From Diphasiastrum complanatum (lineage: Eukaryota; Streptophyta; Lycopodiopsida; Lycopodiales; Lycopodiaceae): a stretch of 64,000 nt of DNA. Where the stretch lies: assembly GCA_029204225.1 (NCBI GenBank), contig CM055096.1:43941967-44005966 (forward strand). The letters run 5' to 3'. Under the pieces are notes generated by a model that was not told where the DNA came from, ran no database searches, and worked only from the letters and a program-made list of their open reading frames with translations. The position numbers were made by a program, and so were the translations under genes. Shown here one piece after another: positions 29,455 through 40,330 of this stretch; positions within the stretch are counted from its first letter, which is position 1; each line of letters opens with the position of its first letter.

Positions 29455-30182
29455 TTTTTCTTTCCATCTTCTGACCGATTTGATTGATTCTCCTCCATAT
29501 CTTGCTGCTTTTTCTTCTTCTTCTTCCCTTTGCCATCCTTCTTGGAACTTTGCTCTTGCTTCTTTGCCAGGAATGCCTGTTCCTTGAAATCGTCCCTGTT
29601 TACAATATTCTGTCGTCTCATTTCTTCCTGTAGTAAGATGGCATTTAGCTCATCAAAAGAAGGCCTGGTTTCTCTTAACGATAGCATCATTACAAAGTTC
29701 TGATAGGCCAAACGTAGACTATTAAGTACAATGGATACCAATACTGAATCTTGAACACTTTCTCCATCTGCAATAAGTTGCCCTCTCAGATCTTTCACTC
29801 AAGTAAAGTAGTCCGTTACCAATTCACCTGTACCCATCTTCAACGTGTGAAGCTTATTAGTCAAGAACAAGATCCGTGACTGATTTACCGTCTCATACAA
29901 GTTCTTCAGTATATCCCAAGCCTCCTTGGGTCCAACAACATCTCTAATATGAGGTATAATCATATCTTTAACTGATAAGTTGATAATATAATGAGCTTTT
30001 CTTCTACGTTTCTGATACTCTCGCAACTCCCTGTCAGTGGTAGGAGGTATCTCAACACCTGTGACGATATCCCAATATTCACTATCTTGGAGAATATTTT
30101 GCATCTTGAACTTCCATATACTATAGTTCGTTCCATCTAGCTTGCTAGACTCCGGCAACACAGCGTCGTTCAATCCTGCCAT
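29455..30182 (-). pseudogene. copia-B gag
   Basis: The start ATG GCA GGA at 30,182 gives MAGLNDAVLPESSKLDGTNY, the usual copia opening with W-x-F/W (SIWKFKMQNIL). KRRRKAHYIINLSVKDMI, AWDILKNLYETVNQSR and NKLHTLKM follow, then a stop at about 29,800. The frame continues with DESVLVSIVLNSL-type sequence and EEMRRQNIVNRDDF, then a Lys-rich stretch. The zinc knuckle is missing because the element is truncated. Confidence 0.88.
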
Positions 30183-30777
30183 TATATTGATCCATAACAA
30201 ATCTCAACAACCTAAATTTAGTTTAACAATCAGATCTGTCCAGAAACAACCTTCCCTCAATATCACCTGCCCTGATTCAAACCTGTCCTAGATATCACCT
30301 GTCCCAGGTATTGCCTGTCTGAACCTGCACCTGCTCAGTTACCACCTGCACCAGGTACTCCCTTCCTTAGATGCTGCTGTCGGGCCTGCACTAGGTCCTG
30401 CTGTCTTCAGAAGTGCCTTCCCCAGCTACTGCCGCCCTCAGAAGTGCCTGCACCAGGTACTGCTGCCCTCAGACGTGCCTGTTTAGATGTGCATGCACCT
30501 GAAAAGCACCTGTTCAGATCTGCCTGTCTCAGAAGTCACCTGTTCAGATACTACCTCCCTCAAATGTACCTACTCCAGATGTGACCTGCACCAGAAAACT
30601 AGCAAACAACCAGAAAAATTCTGATTCAGATCTGTCGACAGCTAGTAACTTTCCGTCAATCTTCTCCTAGAAGATTCCCGTTGTTTTCCTAACAACGTTG
30701 ACTCCACATGCAGCTTCAGCTCCTCCAATCTGATTGCACACTTGCAAATACAAACTCTCTATCTCACCAAAGAGCCT
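30183..30777 (-). other. copia-B leader with CTGCACCAGGTA repeats
   Basis: Untranslated leader between primer site and gag. 30,240-30,610 repeats CCTGCACCAGGTACT/CAGAAGTGCCTG words irregularly. 30,656-30,715 matches 51,535-51,600. Confidence 0.65.
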
Positions 30778-30789
30778 GCTCTGATACCA
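30778..30789 (-). promoter_or_regulatory. tRNA-Met primer-binding site of copia-B
   Basis: GCTCTGATACCA abutting the LTR end TGTCAGAA. Confidence 0.85.
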
Positions 30790-31252
30790 TGTCAGAATTT
30801 GTGATACAAATTCTAGATGGAGATACTAGTCCTACTAGCACTCACACAAAACCCAAGCATAGAAAGAATTCATATCATAGGTGAATTGAGCAATTGCTCT
30901 AGCTCATTGAATTGAATGGAATGATTGTGGTGGGGCGCCAGCCTTCTTAAATAGTTTCTCTAATGATTGATAAAAGCTAATGAGCCTAAGTAAATAGCAA
31001 AAGACAAAAAAGCTAATTGCTATAATTACTACCTATATTGGGTAAACACCCAAGATGAGTTTCTAAGTGATAAAAGCAAATCCTATTCTAGTAGTAGTGC
31101 ACCCACCTACATGCATGACTAAAAAACGAATTTACTATAAATAGTAATGACCCTAAAATATGACTTAATATAAATAGTAATGGCCCCTAAAAATAGCACG
31201 CAGGCATGGCCAATATCATTAAGGGGTGTCAAATAAACATTAATTTCTAACA
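30790..31252 (-). repeat. copia-B 5' LTR
   Basis: 463 bp with imperfect terminal repeats: minus-strand TGTTAGAA start, TTCTGACA end. Bounded by the primer site and, on the other side, by a C10 run leading into LINE ORF1 sequence. Confidence 0.82.
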
Positions 31253-31267
31253 CCCCCCCCCTCGCTG

Positions 31268-31850
31268 ATGCCCATTGCTGTTGTGGCAGCGCTGATGCCC
31301 CTCGCTACTGTGGCAGCGTTGATGCCCCTCGCTGATGTGGCAACACTGCTTCTCCCTGCTCATCTCCCTTCCTTTTCTTCTGCTCCGTCTCCTTCCTTTT
31401 CTTCTTCTTCTCCTTCTTTTTCCTCTTCATTGAGCTCCAATCAGACTGATCTGGCCATTCCTACCGGCCTCCTTCCTATTCCTATTTCCCAAGAATCTAC
31501 AGCTCCTCCGTCTACAGCTCTCATCCCATACACTCTCTCCAAATCAACCGAGCTTTTCTCCTCTTGGAAAGTTGACCAAATGAAAGCAGATTTCCAGCTT
31601 TTGAAACAAGAACTTTCACAGTTGAAGGGAATAGTGGTCTCTTTACTCAAAGAAAAGAACTTGTTGCAGTCCAACGTTGCCTCATTGGAACAAGTGATCA
31701 GTACTAAACAGGTTGCAACCTCGGAATTAACTACCACCATGATATGGGAGCTAGAAAATAAGATTGAACAACATTAAGAGGAAACTGGGCAGCAGTCTTG
31801 AAGAAAGGCACCAAGCCTAGCGCTCCCATATTTCACAAGAAGGGGAATTG
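31268..31850 (+). pseudogene. LINE ORF1 fragment
   Basis: From ATG at 31,268 the frame has a repeated LMPLA-type start, a Pro/Ser-rich region, then a heptad helix (DFQLLKQELSQLKGIVVSLL, LLQSNVASLEQVI) to the stop at 31,775. The next ~70 bp continue with WAAVLKKGTKPSAPIF, paralogous to SWAAIIKKGNTPSAPI of LINE-A. The RNA-binding-like part is missing. Confidence 0.7.
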
Positions 31851-32589
31851 TTGTCGCCTACTATGTAAATTTAGTGTTATGTAGCCTGACAGTTAGGGTG
31901 TGGAATCAAGTCGATTTATTTTTTTTAACTTCACTTTGGGCCAAGACAAAGCAGAATATTTGTCTTTAATTGTTAAACTCTTGTAAGTATATGTTAGCAC
32001 ATAATTATTTACATTGGAATCCAAATTTATGGGTATTGTAAACTTGAGTTGGTGGTATGTCAATTTTGTAACTTTCGTAGAAGTTGATTCCCAGATGGTT
32101 ATTTTAGGCAAAACATTTTGACATACTGTAGGCATACTCCAATTTGAACAAAACTAATGATTTAATGCCATTTGCACTTTGGAACTACCTTTCATCATGC
32201 CTATTTGTTGGAATTTTGTATGTGATACATTTTTAGTATCATACGAATCACAAATACTAGAAAGAAGAAGAGGACGCCGTCGAGACTTGATGTAAGTGCT
32301 TGGTTGAGTACTTAATCTCAGAAAATGCACCAAAGCTTATACCAAGGGGAAAGCATAAAGTGCATCATCAATACTTTACGGACTAGATTTTGCAACAATC
32401 AATAAGGTTCTTATTGAGATGCATGTGGTAATATAGGAAATTGGACATTTGAATCAACAAGTTAGGAGCGTATCGATGAATCAATTAACGTATCAACTGA
32501 ATTTTTTGACGGGGGGGGACGCAGGGACCTTAAATGGGAAGTAATTGTGCATGAAATCCCAAAGAAATGATTGAGATAGTGATTCTTTA
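31851..32589. other. No gene seen; possible LTR scraps
   Basis: AT-rich. TGTTGGAATTTTGTATGTGA near 32,208 resembles the inner edge of the copia-B LTR, and 32,287-32,330 resembles 15,575. Neither gives a bounded element. Confidence 0.35.
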
Positions 32590-32875
32590 CTTCTGGGGTA
32601 TGGCAGTATGATGGTGGTGGGACGTAACTAGGAAATTGGCACCTTGGGAAGAATTTAAGGCATTATTCCTTGAAACTTATATGTTGATTGATTATTTACT
32701 CATCTACAATCACCTAGTGGAATAATGATGAGTACCGAATGGTCTGACTTATACATTCAGGTCTTTACCAATATATTGAACAATGGGGATGCCATTTGAG
32801 TGGCTGATGAATACTAAAAATCTACAGTGGCCTCAAGGGAAACTCGAGCTATCAGCCCTTTAAAAAAAAAGGAGC
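32590..32875 (+). pseudogene. Degraded gypsy gag remnant
   Basis: One frame reads DVTRKLAPWEEFKALFLETY (about 32,622-32,680), which fits the gypsy gag core W-E/K-x-F-K...F...Y. Downstream stops are frequent. Only about 20 residues are persuasive. Confidence 0.45.
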
Positions 32876-33646
32876 AAGAAAGGACTAGACAATATTTCAA
32901 TGATAATTGATCTAGATTTTTGCCATAAAATAATTAGCTAGATTGATCCAATTTAAGTGTCACTATAAGTTTTATTTTAACATATTGTTGAGAATTGAGA
33001 TTCGCAAATAAGTAATCTACACCACAAATGAGAAACTTTAATTGCAAAAAATTTGGAAGAACGATTGTAATTATAGTATGTTCTACCTCATAAAATCCAA
33101 CAGTTTTGCATTCTTGTGGATGAAGAAGAAAAGGACTTCCTGACAGTTGCCCTATCCAAAAAAAGAAAATTCTAAATTAGGTTCAAAAATAATAAAAACA
33201 TAATGAGACTGCTATATTTTGAAACAAAATTGACATTAAGGTATCAAATTCTTCTGATTTCCTATCAATGTGATAAAAACTAAGAATTACCAATATCCTT
33301 CCTTAATAGAAACAACAAGAAGTAATTACTATTATCATACAAGCTTGAGGTAACCAAACATCACTCAAATAACTAACCTCCTAAAACACAAAACCACCTA
33401 ACACCTAACCAACCATGTTATATAAACCTCAAACTATTGCACTAGGACCATGCAATGCGAACTTAATTAATAGTATTTGAAATTACAAGCTTTGATTCAC
33501 CAGCTATGCTAGAAAGCAAGACTTAGGCTAGATACATAAAAGTGTTATGAAATTGAGAATAGAGATAGAAAGGATCATTAAATCGAGGTTTACCAACCTA
33601 GGAATCCTCGATGGTCTTCTACAACTTGAAACAGATCAAAATCAGC
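32876..33646. other. No gene seen
   Basis: AT-rich sequence without recognisable coding, LTR or LINE signals. Confidence 0.45.
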
Positions 33647-34255
33647 AACATGCAATCAACATGCAAGCAAATATGGCTACATGCAAGCAATCTGAAAAAT
33701 TCTAGATGCATGCATGCAACATGCATGGACTAGTACTTGCACATGCAAATGGAAATTGCTAGCAAATCGGGACGTCCTAGAGTATGTGAAAAACACAATT
33801 CTGGATACCAAAGTTTAGCGGAAGCTTGAGGATCTTGGATCTAATAAGCCCACAAGTTGTCTTGAGGCTTAAAAGACCACATGCAATTAACATGCATTGA
33901 CATGCAAGAGCATTTCAGCAACATGCAAGCTCATGCAACAACATGCAAGAGCATGCACTGACCATGCAAGGTCTAGGAGTGGTGTAGGGGTATTCCTAGG
34001 ACTCTCCACCCTCTCCAATCGATTTCTCCACCACAAATGATCTCTCTTGCATACACGATGGAGGAATGGAGAGCCCCTTTTATAATTTTTGTTGAGAACA
34101 AGGTTACATTGCATGGTAGTAGGTTGGTGAGCGAAGTAGAGTTCCTCTAGGTGTTTGCATGCATTCTCTCCATGCATGAGTCCCAAGGACCAACAAATTT
34201 CACCTAGAGAGAGATTAAAATGTTAGGACCCAACTAGACTCTTGCATGTCAAGAG
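33647..34255. repeat. CATGCA/TGCATG-rich tract
   Basis: At least 15 CATGCA hexamers lie between 33,647 and 33,968, often as ACATGCAA, and several CATGCA/TGCATG follow to 34,250. Spacing is irregular, so this is motif enrichment, not a simple tandem array. CATGCA is the core of the plant RY element bound by B3-domain regulators. Function is unknown. Confidence 0.7.
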
Positions 34256-34321
34256 TTTGGACCCAACTTAAAATAATTAACTTAGGACCTTGGAGGAGAA
34301 TCTTCAGCATCACAACAAAGC

Positions 34322-34744
34322 TATGGAAACTGCCTGGCGGCCTAAGAAGGATATAAATACTCTTGTTATACGCTTCACCTCAATGTCTCACCGTCGTGAA
34401 GTGTTGGAGCAGAGATCGACGCTGCGGGATACCAAAATTTACTTGGATGAAGACCTTACCTTCATCTAGGTGCAAGAGGATAAAAGCGTCTTATCTATCG
34501 TGATGGCATTATCCAATTTGTAGAACATAAACCTACTACTATTAACAAGAGTTTGAATTTTGAGATAGAATCAAAGTTAGAGAAATGAAGAGATGTCCAG
34601 TCGACTTGTAAAATGGTCTATGTACCATATAATCCTGGTTATGAAAACTTTTCTTAGTTAGATTTGTTTTCATTCTGTTGCTTTAACGACATTGATCCAT
34701 CCGATTGACATCTTACATACCTTTTGGCATGGAAAAGATGTTAA

Positions 34745-34748
<4 letters not shown>
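34322..34748 (+). mobile_element. Heavily deleted LINE: ORF1 piece plus 3' tail
   Basis: TLVIRFTSMSHRREVLEQ, KIYLDEDLTFI and RLIYRDGIIQFVEHK (34,360-34,535) match the LINE-A ORF1 domain. After about 110 bp the 3' UTR ATACCTTTTGGCATGGAAAA with GATGTTAATAAA ends the copy. All of ORF2 is missing. Confidence 0.75.

Positions 34749-34801
<53 letters not shown>
34749..34801. repeat. (CT)n microsatellite between two LINEs
   Basis: About 26 CT units joining the tail of one LINE to the leader of LINE-B. Confidence 0.97.
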
Positions 34802-34804
<3 letters not shown>

Positions 34805-35176
34805 CGCGATGGCGCGATGCCTTGCTGACCTGTCGCCTCTGACGTGGTAACCTGCTGACCTCATGCTACCCTGGAAATGCGCGATGCCCTGCCCTGCTGG
34901 AGAGCTGCCCGCTGACCTGTCTCTACCCTGACACCGAGTTGCTGTGGCGCTGTCTGCCCTGTGGCGCTACTGTGATGCTGAGCTGGAGCGCGAGACTAGC
35001 GCTGACCTGGAGGCTGCTGAGCTGCTGACTAGCGCTGATGCAGCTGACCTGATGAGTTGATGACACGCTGCCTTTACGTGACACATTGCTGACCTGATGA
35101 TGACCTGCGCTTGTCTGATTCTCCCTCCACGCTTCCTCGCTATCTCTTGGATCTTCCTACCTGCCTTGCTGGAAAT

Positions 35177-35330
35177 AATGGAACCAAAAGACCTTGATGC
35201 CCCTCTTGCCCTTACACCCTCAGCTCTTCCTCCTCCTTCCCTAATGAAAAAGGGCAACGGGTGGTGTTTATTGACGGCAAGCCAAGATATGAACACTCAC
35301 TGATCGATTCTCCTCAAGAATGCTCTCCGT
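35177..35330 (+). pseudogene. LINE-B ORF1 remnant
   Basis: ATG GAA CCA at 35,177 opens a Pro/Leu-rich start, then a frameshift leads to GQRVVFIDGKPRYEHS, the C-terminal motif of the LINE-A ORF1 (GRRVIYRDGRIRYID). The coiled coil and most of the domain between are deleted. 35,331-35,667 is untranslated inter-ORF sequence. Confidence 0.6.
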
Positions 35331-36980
35331 CTGTTACTTCTTCACAGGTCTTCTGCCTTCGAATATATGAGCCTCAGTTCCTTTCTTCTTCTCACGGTTC
35401 ATGGATCTCTTTTACTGACCATATGTCAGACTGGCTGCTCAATCTATTGCATTCATGCAGGACTTTGGCTGGCTGCGCCTCTAATCAACGTAGGCACTCG
35501 TCATTGCATTCTGGAGCAGCGATGGACTGCGCTCATCTGCGGGTCTGGTTTCTTTGGTTCTGATGCTCTCTGATCTAGCTCATTGATGATGATTGCCTGA
35601 CACATACTGCTCTTCTACTCTGTAGGGACTCGGGGCTCCCGGGCATGGAAGCAGCCCGAGATCCCCTATGACGCTTCGTAATGGATTTTGGAATTGTAAT
35701 GGCTTCCTCTCTTCCTCTTCTGCAGGTGACCTACAATCCTATCTTGCTTGTACGAATATTTTACTTCTAGCACAGACTCATGAGTCTCAATTTCGTCCTC
35801 TTCCTATGGTGACAGATTTCTCTTGGCACTCGGTATTTAGACCATTTCTACGGAGGAAGACCTCCAGAGGCTCAAGTGGAGTGGCATGCTTATACAGGGA
35901 CCAGTATAGTCATACTCTTATGATGGTTAAGCAAGACCCGTATGCACGTTTTATATGGTTACAATTAGTTGGGCATTCTTTAGGTCTGGCTAGACATATC
36001 TTCCTGGGAGTATGTTATATTGCTCCTCAGACCTCGACATTTGCAGACTATGGTGGTGACCCTTTTCAGGTTTTGTCAGAGGATATTGCCATCTTTTCTC
36101 TTAGAGGATATGTTCTTTTGGTGGGGGAATTTAACGCACGCACGGCCACTAAACAGACGGAATTTCATGCAGTGACGGATTATCTTTAGCTTCATATTTT
36201 GGATACAGATCTTGAGCGGGCTTCTCATGATAAGGCTACCCCTTCTACTGCATTTGGTGAGCAGCTACTCAGGATTACTGAGGCACATTCCTTGGTTATT
36301 TTGAACAGTTTATCGTAGTGGCTAGATTCAGCAGCTTTCACTTGTCATCCACATGGAGGTGGACATAGTGTGGTGGACTACTTCATTGGCGCGCCAGCCT
36401 TAATTCCTCTTATTCATAACTTTACCATTCTCTCTCCCACCTTGGCTGATCATTCGCTGCTCTTACTCTCTGTTGGTCAGACTTCTCCCCTTCCAACCAC
36501 TCGACCCAAGACCGCTAAGCCTCGTGCTTCTTTTCGTACACAGCTCATCCCACAATACATCCTCATGCTCAACACTCTTCTGCAAGATTTTCCCTTCTCC
36601 TCTTCTATTGAACAACAGGCTAGCTTCTTGTTGCATTCCCTCATACAAGCCACCACCCAGGCCTTTCCCCGTAAGACATATTCCACTCACCGAAAGACCT
36701 ATAACCGATGGTATGATCATGATTGCCACACCTTACATAAGCAGGTGGTATTCGCCATGCATCACTCTCCCAATCTTTTGGTGCAAGTACAGAAGCAGTA
36801 TCATCATGTAGTCAATAAAAAGAAAAGAGCCTATCTAACACGAGATGGTCAAAAGCTTCTAGACTCCCTTTTCTCTTCCTTCTCTTTTCTGGAAACTCTT
36901 TTCTAAGAAGTCTTACTTACTTTTACCCATTGATATCGACTCTTGGGTGGAATATGCTACTCGCCTATACACTACAGATG

Positions 36981-36998
36981 CCCCCCCCCCCCCCCCCC
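36981..36998. repeat. C18 homopolymer inside LINE-B RT
   Basis: Eighteen cytosines where sister copies have DTPISISPRP-type codons. It also shifts the frame and may be a sequencing or assembly weak point. Confidence 0.85.
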
Positions 36999-38174
36999 AT
37001 CCCTATCACTCGACCCGCCACATTCTCTCTTTTTACCTCTGACCAAATCGAATCTACGATTAGGAAAGCCCAACCCCATAAAGCGAAAGACGTTGACTCA
37101 CTTAACTCAGACTTTCTCAAACCTGTCTCCCAACTTCTCTCTCCTTACATTGCCCACACTTTTAACATGGCTGTTACTTCTTGCTTTCCAACCAACTGGT
37201 GCACGAATCTCCTCCATCCCATTTTAAGGCTGGCGACCCAATGAATGTCGATAACTACCGCACTCTCATGATCAGCCACACGATGGCGAAGCTTTATGGT
37301 TCAGTTCTACAATCTATGGTTGGCTCCCAGGCAGAGTCAAGATGAGTTATTTGCTCTTGGACAAGCTGGTTTCAGACCCGGATATTCTACTATTGATCAT
37401 GCATGTGTCCTACGGTGCATCATCGATGAGGCTTGACAGAGACGGAGAGTATACTGCTGCTTTGTGGATTTCCGCAAGGCCTTCGCGACACTTGCTACTT
37501 CAGCGCTTATCCTCACTTGGTTTTTCACAGGATATCATTATGGCTATCAGCACCTTATATGTGAGGGTATTAGCACGCTTCAGAGATGGCAGCAGTTGGT
37601 CGCCTTTTATCCAAAGCACAGTTGGGGTCAAGCAAGGATGCCCACTCTCTCCTACTCTTTTTGCATTGTACATTGATGATCTAGAGCAGATCATCAAGGA
37701 GGAGGGTCGTGATGAATGTCCACTTGCTGATGTTATTATTCCTATCCTACTGTACGTGGACGATGTGGCATTGTTATCCTCTACAGCCTCTGGGTTACAG
37801 CAACATCTTGATGCTCTCTATGGTTTTTGCTTAGTGTGGGGCATGACGGTGAATATTGCTAAGACCAAGGTCATGGTGTTTCAACACTAATCGGCAGCAT
37901 ATGAGAGATGACACATTCTATCATGATGGACAGCTGCTGGAGATGGTTACCTCATACACCTATCTAGTTGTACTATTCACCGGTCCCTTACTCACTTTCC
38001 GCTCTACTGCTCTATCTCGCTTGCGTAAGGGGCATGCTGCCTTGGTACATATGGAGAGAGTGTGTACTACTTACCATATTCATCATCCTACTTCTAGAGA
38101 CCACCTTTTCTCTACCGCGGTCTTGCCAGTGGCTATGCACTCGGCGGAGGTTTGGTGCCCAAGATTATCTCACG

Positions 38175-38179
38175 GTACT
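38175..38179. repeat. Target-site duplication of T1, left copy
   Basis: GTACT, repeated at 57,119-57,123 across the element. Confidence 0.88.
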
Positions 38180-38490
38180 TGTTACAGTTAATGTTTACAT
38201 TAGTACCCCTAATGTTATCATCTAGGTTAACTAGGATTGTTGGGCCGTGCCTGCGTGCTAATCTAGGGGCCCTTACCTATATTTAATAAAAATCAAGTCT
38301 AGGCTGCTTTTGCTTTTCGACATAGATCAAAGTCTATAAGTATGATGGGCGCTCTACCTCATTTGTAATGGGACGTAGTTGGAGTACATCTCTTCATCAT
38401 TGTTGTTCTCTATCATGTGTATGACTATTGTCTAACAACAGTAGGAATCTTGTCTTGGGTTACTTGTATGATCAAGTCGGTTTTCTATCA
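38180..38490 (+). repeat. T1 5' LTR
   Basis: TGTTACAG...TTCTATCA, 311 bp. Compared with the 3' LTR it lacks one block of about 82 bp holding the TATATAG box (56,897 in the 3' copy) and differs at roughly a dozen other positions. Confidence 0.9.
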
Positions 38491-38563
38491 TGGTATCAGA
38501 GCAAGGTTCAAGATTCGAGAGAACGAGGTATTCCAATGAACGGAATCAATTCACAAGGAATTG
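38491..38563 (+). promoter_or_regulatory. T1 primer-binding site and gag start
   Basis: TGGTATCAGAGC (38,491-38,502) directly follows the LTR. ATG at 38,536 begins MNGINSQGIDL, a plausible gag start, interrupted after about ten codons by the gypsy-3 LTR. Confidence 0.8.
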
Positions 38564-38918
38564 ATTTGGGGACTTGGCTCATTACATTCGCCACGTCCAT
38601 TCTTTTATTGTTATTATGCATAAGCAGGCCTAAGGGCCCTCTTTTTTCATATACTAGCCTTGGGCCCTATTTGGCTATATTTTTAGGACTTGGTCACATT
38701 GATTTGGAGTGGGGGTCCTCCTATTGGGAGGGCGCACTATTTTCCCTCCAAATCCTTTTCCCTCCCTTTTTTTGAATCATCTATTTGATTCAGGGAGAGA
38801 GTATAAGTAGGGCAGCATTGTATTCCTTTATGCAGTTTATGATGATTACTCCTCTTTAGCCTCCTTAAGCATTCTCTTCCTGCTTTCTAGCATAGCTAGT
38901 GAATCTTAGCTTGTAACT
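38564..38918 (+). repeat. gypsy-3 5' LTR
   Basis: It ends CTTGTAACT at 38,918, immediately followed by the primer site. TATAAGTA at 38,802 is a probable TATA element. It carries the GGGCGCACTATTTTCCCTCC box. Confidence 0.9.
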
Positions 38919-38931
38919 TGGTATCAGAGCA
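38919..38931 (+). promoter_or_regulatory. gypsy-3 tRNA-Met primer-binding site
   Basis: TGGTATCAGAGCA with zero spacing from the LTR end TAACT. Confidence 0.93.
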
Positions 38932-38938
38932 CTTTCCT

Positions 38939-39990
38939 GCAGATTGGTGGAGGCTGTCCAGCGCCCTACCACCCATCACTTTCATCGATTTTTCTCCGTC
39001 ATCCTTCTTGCAGATTGGTGGAGGCTGTCCAGCACCCTACCACCCACTTTCATCGATTTTTCTCCATCATTTTTGCAGATTGGTGGTGGCTGTCCAGCGC
39101 CCTACCGCCCATCACTTTCGACAATTTCTTCATCATTTTTTGCAGTTATGGTGGAGGCTGTCCAGCGCCTTGCTAACCCTTCACTTTCATCAATTTTTTC
39201 GGCAGATTTTCATTGTTTTTGCAGATTTGGTAGCTATTGCCCAGCGCCCTACTACCTCATCATTTTCGACACTTTTCGTCACCGATTTGCTGTCCATTTT
39301 TTATATTGATTGGAGGCTGTCCAGCGCCCTACTACCATCTCATTTTTAGCGGAAACCCATCACTTTAGTCGATTTTTTCGACAGATTTTCATTGTTTTTG
39401 CAGATTTGGTAGCTATTGTCCAGCGCCCTACTACCGTCTCATTTTCAGCGGTTCTTTTCACCGACTTGCTGTCCGTTTCGGCTACTGATTGGAGGCTGTT
39501 CGGCACCTTATTTCAGCACCTTCGACAATTTCTTCATCATTTTTTGCAGTTATGGTGGAGGCTGTCCAGCGCCTTGCTAACCCTTCACTTTCATCAATTT
39601 TTTCGGCAGATTTTCATTGTTTTTGCAGATTTGGTAGCTATTGCCCAGCGCCCTACTACCTCATCATTTTCGACACTTTTCGTCACCGATTTGCTGTCCA
39701 TTTTTTATATTGATTGGAGGCTGTCCAGCGCCCTACTACCATCTCATTTTTAGCGGAAACCCATCACTTTAGTCGATTTTTTCGACAGATTTTCATTGTT
39801 TTTGCAGATTTGGTAGCTATTGTCCAGCGCCCTACTACCGTCTCATTTTCAGCGGTTCTTTTCACCGACTTGCTGTCCGTTTCGGCTACTGATTGGAGGC
39901 TGTTCGGCACCTTATTTCAGCACCTTTTTCTCAGCCTATTCTTCAGCATATTGTGGATCTTGGTAGTTGCTGCCCAGTGCCCTATTATCT
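38939..39990 (+). repeat. gypsy-3 leader with about 14 copies of a GGCTGTCCAGCGCC motif
   Basis: The motif GGTGGAGGCTGTCCAGCGCC followed by CTAC recurs every 65-100 bp, with some units reading GTAGCTATTGYCCAGCGCC. A sister motif occurs in the leader of gypsy-4 on the other strand. The open frames across this leader are products of the repeats, not genes. Confidence 0.88.
39117..39924. repeat. 404-bp tandem duplication in the gypsy-3 leader
   Basis: 39,117-39,520 and 39,521-39,924 are identical as far as I can see by eye, both running from TTCGACAATTTC to TTTCAGCACC. Confidence 0.92.
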
Positions 39991-40330
39991 TCAGCTTTTA
40001 CCTCTCTTTGTTGGCACTACCGAGTGAACGACGGATCAGCACCCACCCAGGTATTGCTTGCGCCCTTTTTGCACCTACTTGCTGTCTTTTCTACTCATAT
40101 ACTACTCTTTCCAGCCCCCTATTCCTGTTCATATTTGTTGCCTCACACCCTCCTCTTTCCATTTTTCCATTTTGTTAGAAACCTTCTACTTTCTCAGCCC
40201 CTCATTTTCTGATTATTATCCATCTTGATTGATTGTTTACGTGCCATTTTTGGTAATTTCGGAAGTTAGACTAAGTTGGGATGACGACAAACGTCCTCTC
40301 CCTCAAGTTCCTGTCTCTTCCTTAGTCCCT

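Larger units (their letters stand above)
29444..31252 (-). mobile_element. copia-B: LTR, leader and gag, truncated
   Basis: A minus-strand copia 5' end: LTR (31,252-30,790), primer site, about 600-bp leader, gag. It is cut inside gag at about 29,445 against the gypsy-2 LTR. Gag is closely related in sequence to copia-C at 54.9 kb. Confidence 0.88.
35668..38179 (+). pseudogene. LINE-B ORF2, endonuclease and RT part
   Basis: ATG ACG CTT at 35,668 opens the endonuclease with GFWNCNGF. The catalytic Glu is replaced (LLLAQTHES where LINE-A has METHES), and GDFNAR reads GEFNAR (about 36,127). Stops occur at 36,187 and 36,315. The C-terminal motif is LADHSLLLLS. The linker has RWYDHDC and KKKRAYL. 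RT is broken by a C18 run (36,981) and frameshifts, but keeps FVDFRKAF (about 37,463, frameshifted), GVKQGCPLSPTLFALYIDDL and an intact LLYVDDVALL box (about 37,752-37,770). YTYLVVLFTGP and FSTAVLPVAMHSAEVWCP lead to the T1 insertion at 38,179. Confidence 0.9.

Noticed and set aside
38918-40178. Several 110-155 codon frames in the gypsy-3 leader as a novel repetitive protein
   Set aside because: They follow the repeat period, exist in more than one frame, and lie between primer site and gag where only leader is expected.
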